A stretch of DNA of 64,000 nucleotides from CAYYNP01 sp964472545 (GCA_964472545.1 CAYYNP010000001.1:1-64000), one strand, 5' to 3'. Counted from the first letter of the stretch, positions 27,201 through 36,162 are shown. Notes: generated by a model not told the origin, from the letters alone. A program made the numbers and translations.

Positions 27201-30200
27201 CACATGAAGCTGCGGGCAAACGCCGAGTACCGCCTGCGTTTTGCCGACCGCGTACACAAGTGGTTCTTCAACGATGGCCCGCTCACGCCGGACAGAGTGG
27301 CCGAACGGTTCGCCCGGCGGGCCGCGGAGATCGACCGTTCGATCGTGGCCGAATCGGCCCGCTGGGGCGACTCGAAACGCGAGCCGCCGTACCGGCGCGA
27401 CGTGGAATGGGTCGCCGAATTGGCCCGCGTAATGAACTCGATTATTCCGGCGCGTTCCGACGTAGTTCTTGAGCAGTTTCGTGACGACGGCCTCTATCCT
27501 CAAACGGCCGCTCCCGAGTTCTACGTCAACAGCTTGCGCCAGCACGGCGGCCCGGTCGACGAGGGTGACCTGCTCGCCATGCCCGCCGCCACCGGCACGG
27601 TCTACTACACGCTCGACGGCTCCGACCCGCGGCTGGCCGGCGGCGTTTCGCCGAGCGCTCGGCGTTACGATTCGGATCCGATCCCGCTGACCGAATCGCG
27701 CGTTGTAAAGGCGAGGGCAATCGATGGCGGACAGTTCAGCGCGCTGAGCGAGGCCGAGTTCCTCGTCGGCGGACGGCCGATTCCCGTCGCCCTGCGGCTG
27801 ACGGAGTTGAACTACCACCCCTACGATTCCACGACCGAAGGCTTCGACGACCCGGAGTTGTTCGAATTCGTCGAATTGCAGAACACGGGCCAACAGACGA
27901 TCGACCTGACGGGCGTGCGGTTCACCGACGGGATCGAGTTCACGTTTGCCGCCGAGAGCGAGGGCCCCACAGTGCTGATCACCGAGATCGGCACGTCCAC
28001 GCCCGACTACGTCGAGATCCAGAACGTCGCTGCCTCGACAATCGACACGGCCGGCTGGGTGGTGGCGTTCAACGACGCGGAGCAGAACAGTGTCAATGCG
28101 GTGGAGCCGGTTCTCTGGAACTTGCCCGAGTCGATGGACGCCGCGGACGTGCTCTACCGAACCGACGACGAAGCCGACCACTACTTCGGCGGCGACGTCT
28201 TTTGGAGGACGGCCGCCAGTGGCTGGGTGATGATCGTCGATGCCGCCGGGGACGTGGTCGATTTTGTCGTTTGGGGTTACACGACCGAGGAGGTCGCGTT
28301 GTTGGACGTCACCCTCGGCGAGTTCCAGGCTACCGCCGGCTCGTCTTGGAGCGGGCCTTCGGTTCTGCCGCACGACGGCGCGCCGAGTCTGATCCTGCGG
28401 CAAGGCAACGCGGACCGCGACAACGCCGCAGATTGGTCGTTCGGCACGTCCGGATCGAAGGGGAGCACCAACTCGCTGCTGACGGTCCCGTTCTCGGCCA
28501 GTCCTATCGAGCTTGCCCCCGGCGAGTACGTGGTCCTGGTCAAGGACCTCGACGCATTTGCGGCCCGATACGGCAACGGGGTCCGCGTGGCCGGCCGATA
28601 CGAACGGAGCCTTAGCAATTCCGGTGAGCGTGTCACGCTTGTCGACCGTTTCGGGCGGACGATTGCCGACTTCGAGTACGACAACGGCGGCCGCTGGCCC
28701 GGCCGGGCCGATGGCAAAGGAGCTACGCTGGAACGGGTCGATCCGCAACCGGCGGCAGACGATGATCTCAATCGACCCGAGAGCTGGCGCTCCAGCGTCG
28801 CCTTCGGCGGCACGCCGGGCCGCGGACCGGCGGCCGAGACGGGCGTCATCATCAACGAAGTGCTCACGCACACCGACGCCCCGCTGGCCGACGCCATTGA
28901 ACTGCTCAACACAACTGCCGCGCCGATCGACGTCGGCGGCTGGTTCCTCAGCGACGCTTGGGGGCTGGGGACCGGCGCCCCGGAGGACGATTACCGCAAG
29001 TTCCGCATCCCCGAGAACACCACGATTCCCGCCGGCGGATACGTCGTCTTTCGCGAGGGGCACTACGAAGGCAACGCGCTGCGGTACGCCGAGGACGAAT
29101 TCGGCGACCCCGCCGCGGGAGGCTTCGCGCTCAGCGGCGCCGAAGGCGACGACGTTTGGCTACTCGAAGCCGACGACGTCGGGAACCTCACCCGATTCGC
29201 CGATCACGTCGACTTTCCCGCGGCGGCCGCCGGCGAGTCGCTGGGCCGCTGGCCGAACACTTCCGGCGGCCTCTACCCGATGCTCGAGCCGACGCTCGGC
29301 CGGGCCAACGGCCGCCCGCGCATCGGCCCGGTGCTGATCAGCGAGGTGATGTACAACCCGGCTGCCGGCGGCCTCGAGTTCGTCGAATTGTTGAATCCGT
29401 CGTCGGTGGCCGTACCTATGTTCGATCCCCAGCGGCCGGCCAACACCTGGCGGTTGGAAGGAGTCGACTTCGATTTCCCGCCGGGTGTCGAAATCGCCCC
29501 AGGCCAGGTGATCCTGGTGGTGCCGGTCACACCGCAGGCGTTCCGTGCGACGGTCGACGTTCCGGCCGACGTGCCGATCTTGGGGCCGTACGGTGGCGCC
29601 CTGAACAACGCCGGCGAGAACCTCCGGCTGCTGCGCCCGGACGAGCCGCCGCAAAACGCGCCGACCCTGGTGCCGATGCTCACGGTCGATCGGATCGACT
29701 ATCGGCCAACGGCCCCCTGGCCCGTGGAGGCCGACGGCGAAGGCGACTCACTCCACCGGGCGGGCATGGGCCTCGGCGGGACGTACGAGACGAGCTGGAC
29801 CGCGGCTCCATCGACGCCGGGAACCGAAGACGTCGCCGCGTTGGTCCGCCCGGAAGTCGTCGGCCGCCACGTCTTCTACAACCACTCCGACTTCGACGGC
29901 AACGACGCGTCGCCCGGCCCGGCCGATGACGGGGCGATCGCCCAAAACAAACACGCGCTGCTGCCCGGCCAGGCCGCCACGAGTGACAATTACACCAACT
30001 TCAGCATGGGTATCGTCGGCGTGATGGTCGACGTGGCCTATCTGCCACCCGATTTCGTGCCGGCGCCCACGGACTTCGTACTGCACGTCGGCAACCGCAA
30101 AGCCCCCAACGCATGGTCCGAGGCCCCGGCGCCGAGCGGCGTGGCGGTTCGCCCGGGCGGAGGCGTGGGCGGCTCCGATCGCGTGACGCTGATCTGGCCG

Positions 30201-30566
30201 GACCATGCGATCCGCCAGCAGTGGTTGCGGGTTACCGTGCCGGCCGAGCGCTTCGGGCTGGCGGCCGACGACGTCTTCTACTTCGGCAGCGCCGTGGCCG
30301 AAGCGGGCAACTCGCCGAGCGACGCCCAAGTCACGGCCACCGATCTGCTGCTGGCCCGGAACAACCCTCGCAACTTCCTCGATCCGGCGGCGATCGACTT
30401 CGCCTACGACTACAACCGCGACCGGCGCGTCAACGCGACCGACGTGCTGCTGGCAAGAAACAACCAGACGAATTTCCTCAGTGCGCTGAGGTTGATCGAT
30501 CTCTCCGGCCCGGAGTCTGCCGGCCCGGAGTCTGCTAGCGCGGAGCCAGCGCAATTCTTGGAGTGA
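24273..30566 (+). CDS. Giant surface protein with lamin-tail, CotH and chitobiase-like domains
   Basis: About 2097 residues. The GTG at 24273 (24270 is an alternative) follows GGAAGAG; an ATG at 24210 would overlap the upstream gene. The N-terminus carries the planctomycete LEPR-XLL type segment (RIEPLESRLVLDAG). Order: lamin-tail domain (~35-150), a galactose-binding-like domain split by a lamin-tail-like module (213-387), chitobiase C-terminal-like repeat (~556-635, TIIYTLDGSQPT), CotH domain (~700-960, FVNLYLNGLYWGQYNLAERPDD and FFPWDAEFTF), second chitobiase-like repeat (~1095-1170, VYYTLDGSDP), lamin-tail domain split by a second module (1234-1407), two more lamin-tail domains, then a C-terminal module ending in a dockerin-like pair (~2000-2075, TATDLLLARNN and NATDVLLARNN). 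CotH of spore-formers is a protein kinase; whether this one is active is open. Extracellular by signal. Confidence 0.88.
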   Translation: MIANRRSLLHGPAAVRSRFGHRRRLRIEPLESRLVLDAGPLVISEFMALNDSTLFDEDGDASDWIEIHNPSGDPVDLDGWYLTDDAADLAEWRFPPQTLAPGGYVLVFASGKDRADPADELHANFRLADEGEYLAVVRPGGTAVSHAYAPQYPPQRADVSYGTDDALATFAVAEEARLAYKVPAPEDAALAAAWTDPGFDDAGWNGYRRRSRVLITEVGTGDPDYVEIQNLSGERVDTAGWVVVVNDSLSGDINAMHSLWHLPDTMAAEQILYRSDDAEDEQHYWGEELFWRTRGVGWVMVVDDAKEVADFVVWGYSRAAVQSLSVEIDGRPVAVGGAWIGPEVVAAGSPTTWLQRLGGSDHDTATDWAFAEPQSKGAANPGLTVPFTTDVAVGMGFDVDSSGLADAIQVDVATPMHGVNASFWARIPCTLEDPRRIDKLHLRMRYNDGFIAYLNGRKIAEANAPDLPQWNSAATAARSVEDSLQPLQIDLADDLDALRPGENLLAIHGLNSAAAEGGFLVSPELVYAGRRYFGNPTPGKANASGFVDFVKDTKFSVDRGMYDAPFDVAITTATPGATIIYTLDGSQPTPDHGAVYTGPIHVDRTTTLRAAAFKEDLEPTNVDTQTYIFLDQILRQPDVAPPGAHWDTAMDPQVVGDATQTYSAAEGLVDLPVLSIVMDDVDLFGSTGIYQNPEGRGDAWIRPGSVEFFYPDDYGGYRAGDGFGERVGVRIAGIYSRRMSNPKHSFRLSFQERFGNSKLEFPLFEGSPVERFDNLVVINGHNQSWATGVANALYLRDQVSRDLQQLEPGHAHVNGMFVNLYLNGLYWGQYNLAERPDDNFAAENFGGDKDDYDVFKGVRHGETSQAMMVKGTRDAWSTMFAVAERDMSDPASYAEIQQYVDIDQLIDYNIGIIYTGDRDGPTGIVAGQSTPKNFYGQRRRDASGRFRFFPWDAEFTFERTDTDVSDRLGSENPARLHMKLRANAEYRLRFADRVHKWFFNDGPLTPDRVAERFARRAAEIDRSIVAESARWGDSKREPPYRRDVEWVAELARVMNSIIPARSDVVLEQFRDDGLYPQTAAPEFYVNSLRQHGGPVDEGDLLAMPAATGTVYYTLDGSDPRLAGGVSPSARRYDSDPIPLTESRVVKARAIDGGQFSALSEAEFLVGGRPIPVALRLTELNYHPYDSTTEGFDDPELFEFVELQNTGQQTIDLTGVRFTDGIEFTFAAESEGPTVLITEIGTSTPDYVEIQNVAASTIDTAGWVVAFNDAEQNSVNAVEPVLWNLPESMDAADVLYRTDDEADHYFGGDVFWRTAASGWVMIVDAAGDVVDFVVWGYTTEEVALLDVTLGEFQATAGSSWSGPSVLPHDGAPSLILRQGNADRDNAADWSFGTSGSKGSTNSLLTVPFSASPIELAPGEYVVLVKDLDAFAARYGNGVRVAGRYERSLSNSGERVTLVDRFGRTIADFEYDNGGRWPGRADGKGATLERVDPQPAADDDLNRPESWRSSVAFGGTPGRGPAAETGVIINEVLTHTDAPLADAIELLNTTAAPIDVGGWFLSDAWGLGTGAPEDDYRKFRIPENTTIPAGGYVVFREGHYEGNALRYAEDEFGDPAAGGFALSGAEGDDVWLLEADDVGNLTRFADHVDFPAAAAGESLGRWPNTSGGLYPMLEPTLGRANGRPRIGPVLISEVMYNPAAGGLEFVELLNPSSVAVPMFDPQRPANTWRLEGVDFDFPPGVEIAPGQVILVVPVTPQAFRATVDVPADVPILGPYGGALNNAGENLRLLRPDEPPQNAPTLVPMLTVDRIDYRPTAPWPVEADGEGDSLHRAGMGLGGTYETSWTAAPSTPGTEDVAALVRPEVVGRHVFYNHSDFDGNDASPGPADDGAIAQNKHALLPGQAATSDNYTNFSMGIVGVMVDVAYLPPDFVPAPTDFVLHVGNRKAPNAWSEAPAPSGVAVRPGGGVGGSDRVTLIWPDHAIRQQWLRVTVPAERFGLAADDVFYFGSAVAEAGNSPSDAQVTATDLLLARNNPRNFLDPAAIDFAYDYNRDRRVNATDVLLARNNQTNFLSALRLIDLSGPESAGPESASAEPAQFLE
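24909..25433 (+). repeat. In-frame lamin-tail-like module, copy A (175 codons)
   Basis: Begins VLITEVGTGDPDYVEIQN and ends NPGLTVPF. It lies between DPGFDDAGWNGYRR and TTDVAVGMGFDVD, which read as the two halves of one galactose-binding-like domain. Three more copies are at 27972-28493, 54236-54751 and 56948-57460. Confidence 0.85.
27972..28493 (+). repeat. In-frame lamin-tail-like module, copy B (174 codons)
   Basis: Begins VLITEIGTSTPDYVEIQN and ends NSLLTVPF. It splits a normal lamin-tail domain between GVRFTDGIEFTFAAES and SPIELAPGEYVVLVKDLDAF, which would otherwise be contiguous. Confidence 0.88.
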
Positions 30567-30574
30567 CGGTTCTG

Positions 30575-30642
30575 GTGGCGTAAGCTTCCAGCTTGCGCTT
30601 GATGCAAAGCTGCGAAAGGCAAGCAGGATGCCTGCCCCACGC
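30575..30642. repeat. Short inverted repeats after the CotH gene
   Basis: GGCGTAAGCTTCCAGCTTGCGC and GGCAAGCAGGATGCCTGCC are two adjacent imperfect hairpins directly after the stop codon. They may serve as a terminator between the convergent CotH and NRDE genes, but no T run follows. Confidence 0.6.
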
Positions 30643-30660
30643 TCTGATGTGGACGGAGTG

Positions 30661-31482
30661 CTACTCGGCTTCCTCGTATTCGAGCTCGTCGATGTCGTAC
30701 TCGAGTTCCTCTTTCTCCTTCTCGAGCTTCTGACGGCTCTTGTCGGTCGAGAGAACCTGGCGGAGCAACGCGGAAAGATCGTCGTAGGCGTGGTCGCAAG
30801 GCGGGCCGGGGCTGTATTGATAGACGGCCTGGAGCGTCTTCTCGGGCAAGGACAACAGCGTCGAAGAGACCGTGCCAAACTCGTTGCCGGTGACCACCAC
30901 CCCACGGCGGCCGGAGACGTCGGGCCGGCGGGAAAGCGCGCGGCTGGCGACCGCCAGGAACGTCACGGCCGAATCGAGCGTGTGCAGGGTGAGCATCCGG
31001 CGGACGAAACCCTGGCGTTGGTCGTGCGGATCGTTCAGGTCGCCGTTGCTCAACAGGTGCAGTCCCGGGGCGAGTTCGATGATCTCGATCCGGTTGCCCC
31101 CATAGACGACGGCCGCGTAGTCGGCGTCGGCACAGACGTAGTTCGCACCGGCGTAGTAGCCGGTGGCCAGCTCATCGGCCGCGTGCTGGGCCGCCTTGCG
31201 GGCCGTGCGGAAGTTGAGCAGCTCGCGGCAGAGGATTCCGCGCGAACGAGGATCGGCCGGCTGCGACGTTTTGCGGCGGTTCGTCACCGCGGCAACCATG
31301 CCGAATTGGTTTACGCCGAGCCACGTCCCCCCCTCTCTCTTGTCGATACCGCATACCGATCGAGGGGTTCCCGACTGAATCTTGGGGATCTGCGTGGGAC
31401 GATCGAAGCGTTCCTCCCGATTGGCAGCCAGCAGAATGGGGGTGTTCTTTGCAGTCTTGAAGAGGATGGCCATTACGCACAT
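30661..31482 (-). CDS. NRDE (TANGO2-like) family protein
   Basis: 273 residues from the ATG at 31482, which gives the family's typical MC start (MCVMAILFKTAKNTPILLAANREE with the NRDE-type AANREE). Other family parts: GIDKREGGTWLGVNQFGMVAAVTNRR and GLHLLSNGDLNDPHDQR. The invariant Cys at position 2 suggests an N-terminal-nucleophile-like fold; the biochemical role is not settled for bacterial members. The C-terminal ~25 residues are a charged coiled coil (KLEKEKEELEYDIDELEYEE). No strong ribosome site is visible; a longer frame upstream looks like intergenic sequence. Confidence 0.85.
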   Translation of the reverse strand: MCVMAILFKTAKNTPILLAANREERFDRPTQIPKIQSGTPRSVCGIDKREGGTWLGVNQFGMVAAVTNRRKTSQPADPRSRGILCRELLNFRTARKAAQHAADELATGYYAGANYVCADADYAAVVYGGNRIEIIELAPGLHLLSNGDLNDPHDQRQGFVRRMLTLHTLDSAVTFLAVASRALSRRPDVSGRRGVVVTGNEFGTVSSTLLSLPEKTLQAVYQYSPGPPCDHAYDDLSALLRQVLSTDKSRQKLEKEKEELEYDIDELEYEEAE

Positions 31483-31941
31483 AAGCATCACGATCGGGCA
31501 TGCAGCCTGGTTGGGGTGGTTGGCTACCCGAATATCCTTTTGACTACTGGGATCGGTGGTTGCACAAACCAAACAGTGTAATGGCCCGCGGCCACGTGTT
31601 GCACCCCTCTTTAGAGGTAAATTGAGGCCGATCCGGCAGGCCGCCCCCCACGCCCTCGCTAAATTCCTCACAATCAGCTACCGTCAGCCCATGATGGGGA
31701 GGTTGATGACGGCGCGATGGTACGTGCCGAGCGGGCAGAATCCGCCTTTTCTGCTGCTTGGGCTTGAGAAGCTGAGGCGAACGCGATAGGTTGGATACCT
31801 TTGCCCCACGCGCGACTGCTCCGCTGGATACGTGAAGGGGCAAAGTTCAAGCTGAAATGGTGGGATGCGTGGTTGGCGACGGCGCCGCAGACCGCGGTCG
31901 CCCGTGCTTTCTTTACATCCCACGCCGGCAGAGAAGATGCG
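31483..31941. other. Divergent intergenic region, no gene seen
   Basis: 459 bases between the NRDE gene and the ketosynthase. Frames cross it on both strands as upstream extensions of the two genes, but neither has a ribosome site or conserved residues here. I see no clear promoter or repeat. Confidence 0.6.
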
Positions 31942-32982
31942 ATGTCCGAAGATAAAGCCTCCATCGACGTTGTCGACCTGGAGATCAAGCGGTCACGACT
32001 GGGGCGGCTGATGGGGCTCCGCTTCGTGGGCATCGGCAGCAGCGTGCCCGACAACGTGGTGCGGAACGAGGATCTGGCCGAACTGGGCTACGACGCCGAG
32101 TGGATCGTCAAGCGAACCGGGATCCTCGAGCGCCGCCACGCCGAGCCGGACACCGCCACCAGCGACCTGGCGGTCGAGGCCGCCCAGCGTTGTATCGAGC
32201 GGGCGGGCGTCGATCCGGGGCAAATCGACCTGATCCTCCTGGGCACCTACACGCCCGACCAACTTTTGCCCGCTACGGCCAATATCGTGCAGGATCGCCT
32301 CGGGCTCTGTGCCCCGGCGCTCGAGCTGCAGGCGGCCTGTTCGAGTTTCATCTTCGCGATGATCAGCGCCATGCAGTACGTGGCCACTGGCTGCAGCCGG
32401 CTGGCGTTGGTGATCGGGGCCGACTGCAATTCGCGCGTGGTCAACCCGGCGGACAAAAAGACCTATCCACTGTTTGGCGACGCGGCCGGGGCCGTGTTGA
32501 TCGAGCGCGGCGAGGAGGACCAGGGGCTGTTGGCCTTCACGATGGGCTCCGACGGATCGGGTGGGGACCTGCTCTGCCGGCCGATGGGCGGCTCGTTGAT
32601 GCCCTATTCTTCCGACACGGCACAAAACGGCGCCCACTTCCTCCACATGCAAGGCCGGCCGGTCTTCAAGTGGGTCGTCCGCATGCTTCGCAAGACGATC
32701 AACCACACGCTCCGCTCGGCCGCCATGACGCTCGACGACGTCGACCTGGTGATCTTCCATCAGGCCAACATACGGATCATCGACTCCGTGGTGAAAGACC
32801 TGCAGATCGACCGCGACAAGGTCTTCAACAACCTGCAGCGCTTCGGCAACACCTCCTCGGCCAGCATCCCCCTGGCGCTGGACGAGGCCTATCAGAAGGG
32901 CCTCATCAAACGCGGCGACCATATCCTGTTCAGTTGCTTCGGGGCGGGGCTGGCTTGGGGGACGGCGTTGATGAAGTGGTGA
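31942..32982 (+). CDS. 3-oxoacyl-ACP synthase III family protein (FabH-like)
   Basis: 346 residues from the ATG at 31942, which begins the conserved part; the 47-residue longer frame is intergenic in character. Thiolase fold with the full KAS III triad: Cys133 (LQAACSSF), His273 (IFHQANIRI) and Asn303 (RFGNTSSASIP). It condenses an acyl-CoA with malonyl-ACP, starting fatty-acid or a related lipid or polyketide synthesis. It carries an extra ~20-residue N-terminal segment compared with E. coli FabH. No other fatty-acid genes are nearby, so it may be a secondary FabH-like enzyme with special acyl preference. Confidence 0.92.
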   Translation: MSEDKASIDVVDLEIKRSRLGRLMGLRFVGIGSSVPDNVVRNEDLAELGYDAEWIVKRTGILERRHAEPDTATSDLAVEAAQRCIERAGVDPGQIDLILLGTYTPDQLLPATANIVQDRLGLCAPALELQAACSSFIFAMISAMQYVATGCSRLALVIGADCNSRVVNPADKKTYPLFGDAAGAVLIERGEEDQGLLAFTMGSDGSGGDLLCRPMGGSLMPYSSDTAQNGAHFLHMQGRPVFKWVVRMLRKTINHTLRSAAMTLDDVDLVIFHQANIRIIDSVVKDLQIDRDKVFNNLQRFGNTSSASIPLALDEAYQKGLIKRGDHILFSCFGAGLAWGTALMKW

Positions 32983-33052
32983 GAGGTAGGGGCGAAGCCG
33001 GCAACACTGCGCTTGACATCTACCTGTTACCTTCTGCTGTGAGTGGGTAGGG

Positions 33053-33463
33053 ATGATCTTCAAGTGGTTCAAACGCCGTAAAACTCCGAAACAGAAGTAC
33101 GCTTTCAGAGTTCGCCACAACAGCGAGGACGGGATCCCTGTAATCGACTTCTGGTGCGACCACAAATCGGAGGGTTTTCCGGATATCTACGGCCTTCTCG
33201 AAGCGGAATACGGTGCAGTGTTTCAGCCTCTTTCCGAGGGAATGGTGGTTTATGCATTGGCCACGGATGAGGTGATTCACGAGGCGACCTGCAAGAAGGG
33301 CCGGATTTCGATCCACGATGATATCTGGGACCTGAGTATCGCGGCCGAAGGAAAATCAGACGAAATCATCAGAGACATTGAGGCAATCCTGCTCGCCTCG
33401 GGTGATTTCGAGAAGATCGAGGAAGACCTTCACACCGAAAGCAATTCACATGAGCAGCATTGA
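33053..33463 (+). CDS. Small protein of unknown function
   Basis: 136 residues, starting at an ATG directly behind GGGTAGGG. The basic N-terminus (FKWFKRRKTPKQK) is followed by a globular, acidic sequence (DGIPVIDFWCDHKSEGFPDIYGLLEAEYG). The composition is less GC-rich and less Arg/Ala-biased than shadow frames, which supports a real gene. The 3' end overlaps the oligopeptidase start by 14 bases, so the two are probably translated together. I do not recognise a family; no signal peptide or membrane segment. Confidence 0.65.
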   Translation: MIFKWFKRRKTPKQKYAFRVRHNSEDGIPVIDFWCDHKSEGFPDIYGLLEAEYGAVFQPLSEGMVVYALATDEVIHEATCKKGRISIHDDIWDLSIAAEGKSDEIIRDIEAILLASGDFEKIEEDLHTESNSHEQH

Positions 33464-35252
33464 GAGACTTCCCGTCCGCAGCGAAGTCAAAGAACAGGAC
33501 ATCTGGGACCTCGGCAGCCTCTTTCCCGACGACGACGCCTGGGAGAAGGCGTTCGCGAAGTGGGAGAAGCGGATCGGCGGATACGTGAAGTTCCAGGGCC
33601 GGTTGGCCGACGACGCGGCGACGCTGGCGAAGTGTCTGAAGTTTGACCTCGATCTGGATCGTTCCGGCGAGCGGCTGGGGACTTATGCTTTCTTGAAGAC
33701 GGCGGAAGATACCACGGAGGGGGCGTATCAGCGGATGCAGGGCCGATTCATGCACGCCGCCAGCGGCGCGGCCGAGGCGGCGGCGTATATCCGCCCCGAG
33801 ATCCTGGCCATCTCCCGGGCGAACCTGAAACGGTTCATGGCCGAGAAGTGTCTGGCACCATATCGGCTGATGCTTACGCGGTTGATCCGCTACAAGCCGC
33901 ACACGCTGGGCAAAAAGGAAGAGAAGCTGCTGGCGATGCAGACCGAGATGGCCCAGGCCTCCGGTCAGATCTTCCGGCAACTCAACGACGCCGACTTGAA
34001 GTTCGCCACCGTCACCGACCACCAGGGCCGGCGAATCGAACTCAGCCACGCCACCTTCGGCACGCTGCTGCATTCGCCCAAACGAAGCGTCCGCAAGACG
34101 GCGTTTACGAAGTACTACGAACAGTTCGCCGCCCATCGCCACACGCTCGCGGCGTCGCTGAACGGTTCGATCCAGCGCGACGTCTACTACGCCCGAGCCC
34201 GCAACTTCGGCGGCTCGCTCGAGGCGGCCCTGTTTCCCGACCGCGTGCCGACGGCCGTCTACGACAACCTGATCGAATCGGTGCATCGTCACCTGCCCTC
34301 GCTCTATCGCTACTACGAACTGCGGCGGCGGAAGATGCGGCTGAAGGAAATCTACCACTACGACACCTACGTGCCGATCCTCGCGGAACTGCAAACGCAG
34401 TACACCTGGGACGAGGCCGTGGAAATGGTGATCGCGGCACTTCAGCCGCTGGGAGCCGCGTATTGCGAAGCGCTCGGCAAAGGGCTGCGGGCACGGTGGT
34501 GCGACCGCTACGAGAACCGCGGCAAGCAGAGCGGGGCTTTTAGCTGCGGCTCGTTCGACGGCGATCCGTACATCCTGATGAACTACCAAAGCGACGTGCT
34601 CGATCACGTCTTCACCTTGGCCCACGAGGCGGGCCACTCGATGCACAGCTTCTACTCCGCCCGGCGGCAGCCGTTCGCCTACTACGACTACACGATCTTC
34701 GTGGCCGAGGTGGCCAGCACGTTTAATGAACAACTGCTGGCCCGTCACCTGCTCGAACGGGCCCCGGACGACCACCAGCGGGCCTTCCTGATCAATCGGC
34801 AGATCGACGCCATGCGGGCGACCATCTTTCGCCAGACGATGTTCGCCGAGTTCGAAAAGCTCACCCACGCGTCGGCCGAAACAGGCGAGCCGCTTACGGT
34901 CGATCGGTTCGCGGAGATCTACCGCGGCTTGCTGGTGAAGTACTTTGGGCCGGATTTTACGCTCGACGAGCAACTCGATCTGGAGTGCTTACGGATCCCG
35001 CATTTCTATCGGGCGTTCTACGTCTACAAATACGCCACGGGAATGTCGGCCGCGATCGCACTGGCCGAACGGGTTACCGGCGGCGGCCGTAGCGAGTTGA
35101 ACGACTACCTCGGCTTTCTCGGCGGCGGATGCTCGAAGGACCCCTTGGACCTGCTCCGCGGCGCCGGCGTCGATATGCAGCAGCCCGAGGCCGTCGACAC
35201 GGCGCTAGGGCAATTCGGCCGGCTGGTCGACGAGTTGGACGCGCTGCTGTAG
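33450..35252 (+). CDS. M3 family oligoendopeptidase (PepF-like)
   Basis: 600 residues from the ATG at 33450 (MSSIERLPVRSEV); no good Shine-Dalgarno sequence, consistent with coupling to the preceding gene. The zinc site HEAGH is at 392-396, with Glu420 (FVAEVASTFNE) as third ligand; the surrounding SDVLDHVFTLAHEAGHSMH matches oligoendopeptidase F. The N-terminal helical domain (WDLGSLFPDDDAWEKAFAKW) and the C-terminal DPLDLLRGAGVDM are also typical. A cytoplasmic zinc peptidase cleaving short peptides. Length is normal for the family. Confidence 0.93.
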   Translation: MSSIERLPVRSEVKEQDIWDLGSLFPDDDAWEKAFAKWEKRIGGYVKFQGRLADDAATLAKCLKFDLDLDRSGERLGTYAFLKTAEDTTEGAYQRMQGRFMHAASGAAEAAAYIRPEILAISRANLKRFMAEKCLAPYRLMLTRLIRYKPHTLGKKEEKLLAMQTEMAQASGQIFRQLNDADLKFATVTDHQGRRIELSHATFGTLLHSPKRSVRKTAFTKYYEQFAAHRHTLAASLNGSIQRDVYYARARNFGGSLEAALFPDRVPTAVYDNLIESVHRHLPSLYRYYELRRRKMRLKEIYHYDTYVPILAELQTQYTWDEAVEMVIAALQPLGAAYCEALGKGLRARWCDRYENRGKQSGAFSCGSFDGDPYILMNYQSDVLDHVFTLAHEAGHSMHSFYSARRQPFAYYDYTIFVAEVASTFNEQLLARHLLERAPDDHQRAFLINRQIDAMRATIFRQTMFAEFEKLTHASAETGEPLTVDRFAEIYRGLLVKYFGPDFTLDEQLDLECLRIPHFYRAFYVYKYATGMSAAIALAERVTGGGRSELNDYLGFLGGGCSKDPLDLLRGAGVDMQQPEAVDTALGQFGRLVDELDALL

Positions 35253-35322
35253 GCCGTGTCCCTCGCCATGCCCACGCACCCGTGGACATGGCGCCAACCT
35301 TTCACCTCGGGCTCGATAGAGC

Positions 35323-36162
35323 CTACTTCAACGCCGCTTCGGCCGCGTCGCGGATGTACTTTTCGGACGGGTCGCTACGTGTATCGCGAAGATGCTCGTA
35401 GATCCGTGCGGCGGTGGGCTTGTCGCCGGCTTCGATCAGTTTCTCGGCCAGCACCATGCAGTGCTTGGTCTGCCGGATGCGTTCCCAGCCGGGGTCGCAG
35501 TCGGCGGCTCTGATCAGCAGATCGGCCGCCGTACCGTCGCCGAGCCGCGAGAGACCGGAGCCGGCAGCCAGCCGGACCTCGCGATCGTCGTCGCCGAGTG
35601 CTTGCTTGAAAATGGCGGCGGCCTTCTGATCGGCCAGCGCGGCCAGGGCGTCGATCACGCAGAGGCGGCATTTGCCGGTGGCGTTGGGCACTGCCGCGCG
35701 AAGTTGCGAGGCGGCTCGTTCGCCGCCGATGGCGGCCAACGCCATCGACGCAGCTTCGGTCAACTCTTCGTCCAAGAGCACGTTGCCCAACGCGGCGCAG
35801 GACTCTTCGCGTCCGGCCCACTGCAACTCCTGGCAGAGGTACGCCCGGTTGTAGGTCGAGAGCTTCTCGTTGGTCACCTGCTTGGCAACCATCTCGCAGA
35901 ACGCCTTGCGGAGCCTCTCGTTCTTGGCGACCAGGGCATGGTTGATCACGCAGTGCAGCGCGTAATGCGGTTTGGCGTTCTCGGCCGTGCCCGGCTCGCC
36001 GAGCATTTCGATCAGCCCGCCCATGCTGCCCGCACCGCCTTCGGCAATCAGCCCGACCGCCTTTTCGATCTTGGCTTTGTCGATATTCTCCGTGAACATG
36101 CCGCGCCCGTCCGGATCGGGCATCTCGGCCACCAACTGTTTGAGTTGTTCAGAAACTGCCAT
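35323..36162 (-). CDS. HEAT-repeat protein
   Basis: 279 residues with GGAAGGAA upstream of the ATG. Almost wholly alpha-helical repeats (AALGNVLLDEELTEAASMALAAIGG, AAAIFKQALGDDDREVRLAAGSGLSRLGD). No signal peptide is visible. It is downstream of, and probably in an operon with, a Gfo/Idh oxidoreductase. This repeats the pairing of HEAT protein and Gfo/Idh seen at 1.2-5.2 kb, although here the DUF1080 domain is missing. Probably a scaffold or partner protein; function unknown. Confidence 0.85.
   Translation of the reverse strand: MAVSEQLKQLVAEMPDPDGRGMFTENIDKAKIEKAVGLIAEGGAGSMGGLIEMLGEPGTAENAKPHYALHCVINHALVAKNERLRKAFCEMVAKQVTNEKLSTYNRAYLCQELQWAGREESCAALGNVLLDEELTEAASMALAAIGGERAASQLRAAVPNATGKCRLCVIDALAALADQKAAAIFKQALGDDDREVRLAAGSGLSRLGDGTAADLLIRAADCDPGWERIRQTKHCMVLAEKLIEAGDKPTAARIYEHLRDTRSDPSEKYIRDAAEAALK

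Noticed and set aside
33378..33449. Longer start for the oligopeptidase
   Set aside because: The extra residues are a shadow of the small unknown gene in another frame; homology begins at MSSIERLPV.
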